This document shows positions 1 through 6,865 of a DNA stretch of 8,190 nt, piece by piece. The notes beneath the pieces are model-generated. The model saw only the letters and a list, made by a program, of their open reading frames with translations, had not been told where the DNA came from and did no database searches. The translations under genes and the position numbers were made by a program. This DNA comes from Planctomycetaceae bacterium (GTDB lineage: Bacteria > Planctomycetota > Planctomycetia > Planctomycetales > Planctomycetaceae): assembly GCA_020426085.1 (NCBI GenBank), contig JAGQQP010000171.1, positions 1-8,190 of the forward strand, in the 5' to 3' direction. Each line of letters starts with the position of its first letter. Position 1 is the stretch's first letter.

Positions 1-1454
1 ATATTGAAAATGCGCCCTCGGCTGTTCCCTGCAATCCAGAGCTACTGGAAGTCCTCGAAGGCGAACTCGCATTCCAGCGCGTCGCGACAGGCCTCCTGAA
101 AGAAGCCTCTCCGGCCCAACAGCTGCTGCGTCTGCTCGGTTTTGACTTTATCTATAACCTCGAACTCGACGGGGAATTTGCCGGCTTCGTCGCTCTCGGA
201 CAGCGTACGGCCGGCAGTGCCTACTCCGCAGAAGACCTCACCTTCCTGAATGCCATGGGACAGATCACCAGCATCGCCCTGCATAGTACCAAAATCCATC
301 AGGACCTCCGCCGCCTGAATGAAGAAATGCGCATCAAAGTCGAAAAGATCGACGATCAGAGGAGGCTCGTTTCTGTATTGCAGTCCGAGCTCACTAACTC
401 TCAGGAAATTGCCGAACGATCTACCCCTGCCATTGATGTCCAGCGTGGGCTCATCAAAGGGAACAGCCCCGCAATCCGCTCGGTCATGGAAACCGTCCGT
501 AAAGTCGCAAACTCCGAATCTACGGTGCTCATTCGTGGTGAAAGCGGTACCGGGAAAGAGCTCCTCGCCCAGGCTGTCCACGAAAACAGTTCCCGTCACG
601 AAAAACCGCTGGTCCGCGTCAACTGCGCCGCCCTTTCGCCCAGTCTGCTCGAAAGTGAACTCTTTGGTCACGTCAAAGGTGCCTTCACCGGTGCTCACGA
701 AGACCGCGTCGGACGCTTCGAACTGGCCAACGGCGGTACCCTGTTTCTCGATGAGATCGGGGATATCTCCCTCGATACCCAGGTGAAACTGCTGCGGGTC
801 CTGCAGGAACGGGCCTTTGAACGCGTGGGAGGTTCGGAAACTCTGCACGTCGATGTGCGGCTCATCACCGCCACCCACCAGAATCTCGAACAACGAATTA
901 CCGAAGGTCTGTTCCGCGAAGATTTGTACTACCGTCTCAACGTCATCAGTATCACGCTACCTCCGCTGCGTGAACGTCGGGAAGACATCTTCGAACTCGC
1001 CTTCTACTTCCTCAAGCGTACGGCCAATCGCCTTGGTAAACGTATTTCTCACATAGATCCAGACGCCATCGAAGCGCTCGAACGTGCTGCCTGGCCTGGT
1101 AATATCCGCCAGCTGGAAAATGTCATCGAACGCGCTGTCGTTCTCGCCGAATCGGAAGTCATCACGCTCAAAGACCTGCCAGCCGATCTGCTGGAACAGA
1201 AAAAACGTCTGCCGGCCCGCGTCTTTGAAACCAAATCGGTTCGCTCTGAACCTGTTCGACGTATTCCGTTGTCCGATGTCGAAGTCATCACGTTCCCTGG
1301 CTCTCAGAATCCAGTCGACCAGCGACTTTCTGAGCCTGAACAACTTAAGCTGGCTCTCGCCGAATGTGATGGAAACAAAGCTCAGGCCGCCCGCCTGCTT
1401 GGCATGCCTCGCAGTACCTACTACAGTAAACTGAAAAAATACGACATCACTTGA
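1..1454 (+). CDS. Sigma-54-dependent transcriptional activator, GAF-AAA+-Fis (5' end outside window)
   Basis: Bacterial enhancer-binding protein that would use ATP hydrolysis to remodel sigma-54 RNA polymerase and open promoters. The reading frame is open from base 3, so the gene begins left of the window and the ATG at 255 is internal. Of the 483 visible residues, about 20-98 look like the C-terminal part of a GAF sensor domain (AGFVALGQRTAGSAYSAEDL, then a helix). A charged coiled-coil-like linker follows (about 95-135). The AAA+ domain (about 155-395) has Walker A GESGTGKE (bases 537-560), the sigma-54-contact loop GAFTGA (678-695), Walker B LFLDEIGD, the arginine-finger segment REDLYYRLN and sensor II WPGNIRQLEN. 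A Fis-type helix-turn-helix ends the protein (AQAARLLGMPRSTYYSKLKK, bases 1341-1451). No receiver domain is visible. The missing N-terminus could hold an FHA or other sensor domain (inference). All catalytic motifs are intact. Target promoters are unknown; no sigma-54 promoter was found in this window. Confidence 0.93.
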   Translation, partial: IENAPSAVPCNPELLEVLEGELAFQRVATGLLKEASPAQQLLRLLGFDFIYNLELDGEFAGFVALGQRTAGSAYSAEDLTFLNAMGQITSIALHSTKIHQDLRRLNEEMRIKVEKIDDQRRLVSVLQSELTNSQEIAERSTPAIDVQRGLIKGNSPAIRSVMETVRKVANSESTVLIRGESGTGKELLAQAVHENSSRHEKPLVRVNCAALSPSLLESELFGHVKGAFTGAHEDRVGRFELANGGTLFLDEIGDISLDTQVKLLRVLQERAFERVGGSETLHVDVRLITATHQNLEQRITEGLFREDLYYRLNVISITLPPLRERREDIFELAFYFLKRTANRLGKRISHIDPDAIEALERAAWPGNIRQLENVIERAVVLAESEVITLKDLPADLLEQKKRLPARVFETKSVRSEPVRRIPLSDVEVITFPGSQNPVDQRLSEPEQLKLALAECDGNKAQAARLLGMPRSTYYSKLKKYDIT

Positions 1455-1523
1455 GTATTTCTCTGTTGAAGTAATTCCCAATCCAGTTTTAAATGATGCT
1501 CATTTCAGTTCTCGGGTGCCTGG

Positions 1524-1548
1524 CGGTTACTCAAACCGAAACTTTTTT
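1524..1548 (+). terminator. Weak candidate terminator for the sigma-54 activator
   Basis: A 5-bp stem (CGGTT at 1524-1528, AACCG at 1534-1538) with a 5-nt loop is followed by AAAC and six T (1543-1548). It lies about 70 bp past the activator stop, inside the last codons of the converging gene. The stem is short and the T-run is displaced by four bases, so this is only a possibility. Confidence 0.2.
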
Positions 1549-2535
1549 GAAATCTAGTCCACACTGAAACGGGCCGGTAATATAGTCGATACTCATCCCG
1601 TCTTTTTCTGAGAACTGGTCAGAGGAAAAACAGTACATCACATCTTCCAGCATCAATGAACCACCCAGTTCATTTTCATTACGATGAATCAATTTTAAAA
1701 AGAACTGACCTGCGTGTTCACCCACCTGCACAGCCCCATTTTCCAGAAGTCTGGCATCAATCAGATAGTCTCTCAACAACTGATGCGCTTTCACAGAGAT
1801 TTTGATCGGTAGAGTATCATTCACCCAGTCTGGCTCTTTCTCTGCTCGTTCTCCTCCGATTAAAGGCTGAAATTGTGGAGGACTTTTTTCTGTCTGCCAG
1901 ATCGTCGTCCATATCCCCTGTTCCACTTTTTGTGGGAAACCAAATGCCATACATTGTTGTAACGGATTCGACCAGAATCTGAGAGGTAATGGGAGTATGA
2001 AACCATTGTCAGGCGGGTTCACCAGCATCGGCATCAGTCGGGAAGTCAAACGTCCTTCCGGCAGACAACTCCGCATGAGTAAAACCGAACTCAGATAAAC
2101 CTGGTGCCCGTCCGTCAACTGATAGGGAATCGGATAGGAAAAACTATCTTTATGCTCATCGGTAATCCGTTCCGCAGCCGCATCCATCAGCTCGTCACCC
2201 GTTTTTCTTCCTTTCAACCTGAAAATGCGATTTGAAATTTCCAGCAAATGTTGTGGGTTGTCCAGGAAATAATTTTCCGGTGAGTAGATATAGGAAGCCA
2301 GCAGATTCTGATTACCTGGTTCAAAGATATCCACATTGGCCTGAACGAGACTGCCCCAGACAATTTTGCCGTTCTTGAGCAGGTCTTCATAAGCCTGTTT
2401 GGCTTCTTCGGCGAAATTGGAAGCCTCGGACATAAACCGACGGGGATTATCGGCTGACATTACAAATAATGGACAGAAACGCCACATGGAAATTAGATTT
2501 TCGCTCCGCTTTATAAAGCTCGACGGTGTCTTCAC
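1531..2535 (-). CDS. Uncharacterised 334-residue protein with IscA/HesB-like C-terminal region
   Basis: I do not recognise a named family over the full length. The start is the GTG at 2533-2535, chosen because AGGAGA lies 7 bases upstream; in-frame ATGs at residues 17, 26 and 35 lack a comparable site. There is no clear signal peptide or membrane segment, so a cytoplasmic location is likely. Residues about 40-240 form a soluble-looking domain with many prolines and tryptophans and no motif I can name. Residues about 243-333 follow the order of A-type Fe-S carriers: an opening strand and helix (PIKISVKAHQLLRDYL), a small glycine-rich turn (VGEHAG, where IscA has GCSG), then DGMSIDYITGPFQCGLDF, resembling the family's DGxxIDYxxGxxGxGF. 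The cysteines that bind the cluster in IscA are not in place (Cys302 and Cys325 only, no CGC tail), so carrier activity is doubtful. The gene stands alone, convergent with the activator and divergent from the pyruvyltransferase-like gene. Confidence 0.85.
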   Translation of the reverse strand: MKTPSSFIKRSENLISMWRFCPLFVMSADNPRRFMSEASNFAEEAKQAYEDLLKNGKIVWGSLVQANVDIFEPGNQNLLASYIYSPENYFLDNPQHLLEISNRIFRLKGRKTGDELMDAAAERITDEHKDSFSYPIPYQLTDGHQVYLSSVLLMRSCLPEGRLTSRLMPMLVNPPDNGFILPLPLRFWSNPLQQCMAFGFPQKVEQGIWTTIWQTEKSPPQFQPLIGGERAEKEPDWVNDTLPIKISVKAHQLLRDYLIDARLLENGAVQVGEHAGQFFLKLIHRNENELGGSLMLEDVMYCFSSDQFSEKDGMSIDYITGPFQCGLDFKKVSV

Positions 2536-2591
2536 AGTGGATTCTCCTGCATCTGCTGGTATTCAAAGTGGTACCATATTTTTGTCCATTG

Positions 2592-2620
2592 ATCATACTC
2601 TCGACTCTATCACTCATCAA
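2592..2620 (-). promoter_or_regulatory. Sigma-70-like promoter for the 334-residue protein gene
   Basis: Read on the - strand, a -35 box TTGATG (2615-2620) and a -10 box TATGAT (2592-2597) are separated by exactly 17 bp. They match the sigma-70 consensus at 4/6 and 5/6 positions. Transcription would begin near 2585 and leave a leader of about 50 nt before the GTG at 2535. A 7-bp inverted repeat (2587-2593 and 2616-2622) covers both boxes and could be an operator. Planctomycete promoters are poorly defined, so this is a consensus match only. Confidence 0.4.
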
Positions 2621-2680
2621 TGATTCAGAAGTCAGAACCGGTTCGAAGACACCTCACAGTCAAATTATCTCCGCCTCCAA

Positions 2681-2708
2681 AAGACATCATTTCTTCCATT
2701 GATACAAT
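2681..2708 (+). promoter_or_regulatory. Candidate promoter for the pyruvyltransferase-like gene
   Basis: AAGACA (2681-2686) and TACAAT (2703-2708) are spaced 16 bp apart and match the sigma-70 consensus at 4/6 and 5/6 positions. The predicted leader would be about 130 nt, which is long, and other AT-rich -10-like words lie nearby, so the assignment is weak. Confidence 0.22.
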
Positions 2709-2846
2709 TCAACTGCCGAACCTCAAAAAAACAAACTTAAATAATTCAATTTGATTTTTCTCTGCCTCCACTGACAGCTAAGATGAATCAAACGTTAATC
2801 ACACAATCGAAACGAAAATATTGGCTCACCCCAAGGAAGCTCTTCA

Positions 2847-4157
2847 GTGAATACCACACGTCTGCTCAATCGTCGTTCCCTGCTCATGCTGATTGCCGTC
2901 ACGCCTCTGTTTGCCTGTTCCTTTTCAATGGCGGCGGAACCCAAACAGAAAACCATCCTGATGCGTTCCGGCTGGCAGACCATCAATATAGGAGACATTG
3001 GCCATACACCGGGAACACTGCGTTACCTCGAAGAATATCTTCCCGACGTCAAAGTCATCCTCTGGCTGCATAAAACTACCCCCGAAATCACCGCAATGCT
3101 CCAGCAGCGTTTCCCGAACGTTGAGATCGTACAAGGTAAACTCAACGCGCGCGGCAAAGCCAACAACCCCGAATTCCAGAAAGCATTCGACGAAGCCGAC
3201 CTGTTCCTTTACAACTCGGGCATGCACTTCAACCAGTTCTGGCCACCGCCAAACTACATCATCGAAGCCTGTACGGTAACTAAAAAACCTCTCGTCCTTT
3301 ATGGTCAGTCATTCGATGGTTTTGCACCAGAAGACGAAGCCAAAATGAGCGAGCTGCTCTCTCGCGCCGCTGCCATCTATACCCGCGATGTTGAATCCTT
3401 CTACTACCTGCGGAAGATCGGCGTCACTTCGCCGTCTCTCGCCTTCGGTCCGGACGGCTGTTTCGGCATTGATGTCCGCGATGATGCCAAAGCCAGTGCC
3501 TGGCTCAAAGCCCACGACCTGAAACCCAAAGAATTCATCACCGTCACGCTCCGCAGCAACACGCCCAAAATCGGTGCCAAAAAAAGTACATCGATGAATC
3601 CCGCCAATCCGACCAAAGAAGACCTCGCTCAGAACGAACTCTGGACGAAAAAGCTACGCGAAGTCATCACCGACTGGGTCCGCAAGACGGGTAAGAAAGT
3701 TCTGCTGGCTCCCGAAGTCGATAAAGAAATTGTCCACACTCAGCAGATGATCCTCGATAAACTTCCTGAAGACGTCAAACCCTACGTCATCAATCGCGAT
3801 CCGTTCTGGAACGTCGACGAAGCCGCCTCCACTTACGCCCAGGCCATCGCCGTCGTTTCGATGGAACCACACTCCTGCATCATCGCCCTGGCGATGGGCA
3901 CTCCCACGATGCATCTGGCCAGCCCGCGTCACGGACTCAAACGCTGGATGTTCCGCGACATTGGACTGTCTGAATGGCTGTTCGACATCGACGCGGACCC
4001 GGCTGACCAGTTCACTCGCGCCCTGTTGAAAATCGACGCCAAACCCGAACTGGCCCAGTCCAAAGTCAATCGCGCCATGCACACCGTCAACACCAGATCC
4101 AAAGAAATGATGGGCGAAATCAAAGAGATCCTCGACCAGCAGAAATCTGCGGATTAA
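2847..4157 (+). CDS. Exported polysaccharide pyruvyl transferase family protein
   Basis: The pyruvyltransferase fold (Pfam PS_pyruv_trans) is related to GT-B glycosyltransferases. Characterised members move pyruvate from phosphoenolpyruvate onto sugars of exopolysaccharides or secondary wall polymers. The 436-residue product starts at GTG 2847, supported by AAGGAAG seven bases upstream. Residues 1-30 look like an export signal: RR at 9-10 (Tat-like RRSLLML), a hydrophobic core to residue 23 and a cleavage-like FSMAAE near 27-31. LFAC at 21-24 is an imperfect lipobox. The family pattern then follows: INIGDIGHTPG (46-56), an acidic strand ending in DLFLYNSG (118-125), LYGQSFDGF, IYTRDVESFYYLRKIGV (177-193), FGPDGCFGID, and the C-terminal SMEPHSCIIALAMGTP (338-353), where classical members have a similar R/E-x-H-S segment, then GLSEWLFDID. 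A signal peptide on a PEP-using fold is odd, so the substrate and activity are open. It stands alone between a divergent gene and a convergent operon. Confidence 0.8.
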   Translation: MNTTRLLNRRSLLMLIAVTPLFACSFSMAAEPKQKTILMRSGWQTINIGDIGHTPGTLRYLEEYLPDVKVILWLHKTTPEITAMLQQRFPNVEIVQGKLNARGKANNPEFQKAFDEADLFLYNSGMHFNQFWPPPNYIIEACTVTKKPLVLYGQSFDGFAPEDEAKMSELLSRAAAIYTRDVESFYYLRKIGVTSPSLAFGPDGCFGIDVRDDAKASAWLKAHDLKPKEFITVTLRSNTPKIGAKKSTSMNPANPTKEDLAQNELWTKKLREVITDWVRKTGKKVLLAPEVDKEIVHTQQMILDKLPEDVKPYVINRDPFWNVDEAASTYAQAIAVVSMEPHSCIIALAMGTPTMHLASPRHGLKRWMFRDIGLSEWLFDIDADPADQFTRALLKIDAKPELAQSKVNRAMHTVNTRSKEMMGEIKEILDQQKSAD

Positions 4158-4195
4158 CTCTTCAACTGACAACCGTGGTCCCACTCACCGTGTGC

Positions 4196-4218
4196 CACTG
4201 TCGGCTCGCCCGACAGTG
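4196..4218. terminator. Perfect 9-bp hairpin between convergent genes
   Basis: CACTGTCGG (4196-4204) and CCGACAGTG (4210-4218) form a perfect GC-rich stem with the 5-nt loop CTCGC. It sits 38 bp after the pyruvyltransferase-like stop and 78 bp before the end of the convergent ankyrin gene, so it could stop transcripts from either side. No T-run follows on either strand, so it is not a canonical intrinsic terminator. It could instead be a dispersed REP-like palindrome or an mRNA 3'-end stabiliser. Confidence 0.5.
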
Positions 4219-4296
4219 ATAAAACACTACAAAAACAGAGTTAAAACACAATTGTATGAAAATCAGACAGAGTGAACTTTTCGAATTCACCCTATC

Positions 4297-5460
4297 TCAA
4301 ACACAGCCTCCCCGTGCTTCCAGGAAACTCACAATCCGCCACTTCTCACTCTGACGGGCATAGAACAGGGGCGTCTGCCCCTGGTTATCCCGGGCGTTCA
4401 ATTCTGCGCCCTGCTGCAGCAGTAACTCAATCACTTTCACCCCGTTATTGCGGTCGGCTGCCAGATGTAAAACGGTCCGACCGTCGGCGATCCGGGCCCC
4501 CACATCTGCACCACGAACCAACAGCCACGCGGTAGCCTGCACATCTTCGTGCCGGGCCTGACCCTGCAGCAGACTCAGTCCTTCCACATACTCATCGTTC
4601 ACATCCACTCCGTTCGCCAGCAGCAGATCACCGATATGAGAAAACTCATCGTCCTGCCGCTTCATTGACCGTAGAACATCGAACAGCAGTCGCGCATCTC
4701 CAACATCGGCCCCACGGTCGAGCAGGTATTCCGCCAGCTGCACATTCCCGCCGACGGTCGCGGCCACTGCGAACGGTGTACTGCTCAGAAGAAACGGGTA
4801 CTCAGCATCTATCTCCGCTCCTGCCTCCAACAACAGAACCGCGATGGCCATCAGGCTGTCCCGTGTCGCTTCGTCATTGATCCAAAGCCGCGAACCAGCA
4901 CAGTAATGCAGGGCTGTTTTCCCTACCGCATCCACTTTCCCTGCGAGTGTTGGATTGCGGTGTAAACGACTCTGCACCCCCGTATGATCACCGATTGCCG
5001 CCGTGGTAAAAATGTCCGCCTTCGCGCCGTACTCCTTGAGTTTTTCTACATAAGCAGTCGTATCCTTAGTCGCAGCCAGGCAGAGCAGGGGACCATACTC
5101 GTAACAGGCATTGGGATCTGCCCCCGCAGAGAGCAATAAATCGCAGACTTCCAGCAGCCTCGCTTCTTTTCGCGGGCCATGCGAATCAATGGCCAGAGAC
5201 AACAGCGCAGTCATTTGTTGTGAAGTCAGCTGAGGCAGATACTTCCGTACGACCTTTAAGTCCCCTTTTTTCGTCGCCGCGGTAAGCTGTACCTGCAACG
5301 AATCCGGCTTCTTTTGGCCACGTTTTGCAGCGCTCCGCCGCGCCGCATTCACACATGCCCGGCAGCGGGCCGCCAGCCGGTCCGGACTGGCAGCACTCCC
5401 GTTAAAATGCGAAGCCGCTTTCCTCACTCCACACTTCTTACAGGTCTTCGTGTCTGTCAT
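4297..5460 (-). CDS. Ankyrin-repeat protein with N-terminal four-cysteine zinc-binding motif
   Basis: A 387-residue protein, probably cytoplasmic because no signal or membrane segment is visible. Near the N-terminus are two CxxC pairs (CKKC at residues 7-10, CRAC at 33-36), 22 residues apart. An F and a D-R-L lie between them, as in the short zinc ribbon seen in HNH-endonuclease-like and phage proteins (C-x2-C...F...DGL...C-x2-C). A basic stretch follows (about 37-51). From about residue 55 to the end there are degenerate ankyrin repeats, clearest at LLLSAGADPNA, KTALHYCA (181-188), LLLEAGAEIDA, YLLDRGADVGD, DGRTVLHLAAD, LLLQQGAELNARD and QGQTPLFYA. Ankyrin repeats mediate protein binding; the zinc motif could bind nucleic acid or protein (inference). 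I chose ATG 5460 because it puts the CxxC at the usual distance from the start. GTG 5490 is possible (10 more residues, GGA eight bases upstream) and would shorten the gap to the LRR gene from 46 to 16 bp. Last gene of the apparent - strand operon. Confidence 0.88.
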   Translation of the reverse strand: MTDTKTCKKCGVRKAASHFNGSAASPDRLAARCRACVNAARRSAAKRGQKKPDSLQVQLTAATKKGDLKVVRKYLPQLTSQQMTALLSLAIDSHGPRKEARLLEVCDLLLSAGADPNACYEYGPLLCLAATKDTTAYVEKLKEYGAKADIFTTAAIGDHTGVQSRLHRNPTLAGKVDAVGKTALHYCAGSRLWINDEATRDSLMAIAVLLLEAGAEIDAEYPFLLSSTPFAVAATVGGNVQLAEYLLDRGADVGDARLLFDVLRSMKRQDDEFSHIGDLLLANGVDVNDEYVEGLSLLQGQARHEDVQATAWLLVRGADVGARIADGRTVLHLAADRNNGVKVIELLLQQGAELNARDNQGQTPLFYARQSEKWRIVSFLEARGGCV

Positions 5461-5506
5461 CGTTACTTCGGTGCTCTCAACAAAGTCCACATCTTGAATC
5501 CAGCAG

Positions 5507-6823
5507 TTAGAATTCAGAATCTCCCAGTGGTAACAGCTCCAGTTCAGGCAGTCCGGGAAGGGTCTGATTCAGCCGCCTGACTCCATCCGCGGTGACCTGG
5601 GTCTCTTCCAGCTTCAAGGTCCTCAACCTGGGAAGTTGCATCAAGTAATTTAACCCCACATCACTCACCTGCGTTCGCACCAGAAATAACTCTCGCAGAT
5701 GCTGCAGATGCTGCAGGTGCGTCAAACCTGAATCAGTGATCTTGCAGTCACTCAGTTCAAGCCATTCCAGCTTTGACATATCTTTAAGATGCGCTAAACC
5801 GGCATCGGTAACGCGAGTCCCTGCGAGCTTGAGCGTATTCAGTTTTGTCAGCCCTTTGAGCTCCGCCAGTCCGATATCACTGATATTTGTCTCGCTCAAA
5901 ACGAGAACCTTCAGGTTTGATAAATCTTTCAGGAAGACCAGCCCGGCGTCGGTGATCTCGGTACTTTCCAGATTTAGGTCTTCGAGACTGGCGATCTGGC
6001 TCAGATGTTGCAGACCCAGGTCATTCACCCGGGTCTGGTTGAGATGCAGCATTTCCAGATTTGATATTCCCTGCAGTGATCGAAGTCCCTGATCGCGGAC
6101 TCCAGTACCAGTAAGTGACAGATAATGCAGTTTCGTCAGCGGCCTCAGATGTCGTAGACCCTCATCACTGATTTGTGTGCGATCCAGCCTCAGGAAAAAC
6201 AGTTGCTGACATCCTGAAATCCACTCCAGCCCGGAATTGCTGACCCGGTTATCACTCAAATCGAGAGTTTCCAGTTTCGTCATGTCCTGCAGATTGACCA
6301 GGCCCGCATCGCTGATTTTCGATTGATTCAAATGCAGTTCTGTCAGAGCCTTCAAACCGCGTAAGGACGTCATCCCCGCATCTGTCACTTCCGTTTTTGC
6401 CAGACTGAGTGTTTCGAGACGAGTGAAATCGGCCAGACACTCCATTCCCTTGTCAGTCACCTGGGTACCTTCCAGTTCCAGAACTACCAGACCTTTATAT
6501 CGCGTCAGTTCAGACAGATGCTCATCATTGAAATCGGCATAATAACAGTTCGCTTCGCTCACCGTTTCAAACGCAGAACGAATGGGTTGTCCGACGCTAT
6601 TATAAAACCAGTTTTGCATACTTGCAGGCAAGGAACTGAGCAGAAACCCCGGCTGGGTCACAATCTGAACGCCTGCCATTTTTTCCAGCCTCTGTATTTC
6701 CCGCGCACTCTGAATCACCATCACGAGATACAAAATAAGCCCCGCAATACCCACAAACAAAACCATCCCCGACACCCGGCGCAAACGACCGGGAGGTTTC
6801 TGATTGGATGGTGCATGATTCAT
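5507..6823 (-). CDS. Membrane-anchored leucine-rich-repeat protein, 13 repeats
   Basis: A 438-residue protein. The ATG at 6821-6823 is preceded by AGGTGAGGA about nine bases upstream. A short basic N-terminus (R13, R15, R16) precedes one hydrophobic segment (about 19-38) without a clear cleavage site. This fits an uncleaved anchor with the repeats on the outer side of the cytoplasmic membrane (inference). A linker of about 70 residues contains PGFLLSSLP (58-66) and a lone Cys92. Residues 110-421 are 13 consecutive leucine-rich repeats of exactly 24 residues, with no insertion or gap, on the pattern LxxLxLxxTxVTDxGLxxL. A 17-residue tail follows. Such repeats form a curved protein-binding surface; no enzymatic domain is present. 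It is a paralogue of the next gene upstream, sharing anchor, linker motif and repeat type, and it lies 42 bp after it and ahead of the ankyrin gene. The binding partner is unknown. Confidence 0.93.
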   Translation of the reverse strand: MNHAPSNQKPPGRLRRVSGMVLFVGIAGLILYLVMVIQSAREIQRLEKMAGVQIVTQPGFLLSSLPASMQNWFYNSVGQPIRSAFETVSEANCYYADFNDEHLSELTRYKGLVVLELEGTQVTDKGMECLADFTRLETLSLAKTEVTDAGMTSLRGLKALTELHLNQSKISDAGLVNLQDMTKLETLDLSDNRVSNSGLEWISGCQQLFFLRLDRTQISDEGLRHLRPLTKLHYLSLTGTGVRDQGLRSLQGISNLEMLHLNQTRVNDLGLQHLSQIASLEDLNLESTEITDAGLVFLKDLSNLKVLVLSETNISDIGLAELKGLTKLNTLKLAGTRVTDAGLAHLKDMSKLEWLELSDCKITDSGLTHLQHLQHLRELFLVRTQVSDVGLNYLMQLPRLRTLKLEETQVTADGVRRLNQTLPGLPELELLPLGDSEF

Positions 6824-6865
6824 TCGTGATGTTCCTCACCTGAAGCGGGGATTCTTCTCTACAAA

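Larger units (their letters stand above)
2536..2846. other. Divergent intergenic region, 311 bp
   Basis: This AT-rich spacer separates two divergent genes that both start with GTG and both have good Shine-Dalgarno sites (AGGAGA for the - strand gene, AAGGAAG at 2833-2839 for the + strand gene). It contains the two candidate promoters listed separately and three copies of the 7-mer CATTGAT (2587-2593 and 2697-2703 on +, 2616-2622 on -). Short open frames here lack conserved character, and I see no RNA gene or riboswitch. Confidence 0.6.

Noticed and set aside
255..257. ATG at 255 as the start of the sigma-54 activator
   Set aside because: The same frame is open to the left edge and encodes GAF-like sequence before this codon, so it is an internal methionine.
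42..893. Long - strand open frame opposite the sigma-54 activator
   Set aside because: It is antisense to the GAF and AAA+ domains, whose motifs are intact on the + strand. Its product has no recognisable domain.
957..1481. - strand open frame over the activator's C-terminus
   Set aside because: It overlaps the sensor II and Fis helix-turn-helix coding sequence completely and has no domain of its own.
2817..2845. TGGC...-type sigma-54 promoter near the pyruvyltransferase-like start
   Set aside because: TGGCTCACCCCAAGG lacks the TTGC half at the required spacing and overlaps the ribosome-binding site.
2783..3073. 96-residue + strand open frame ahead of the pyruvyltransferase-like gene
   Set aside because: It runs out of frame through the signal-peptide coding region and lacks a convincing Shine-Dalgarno or domain. 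The GTG at 2847 has both.
3654..4184. 176-residue - strand open frame within the pyruvyltransferase-like gene
   Set aside because: It mirrors the codons of the conserved C-terminal half on the + strand, and its product has no family character.
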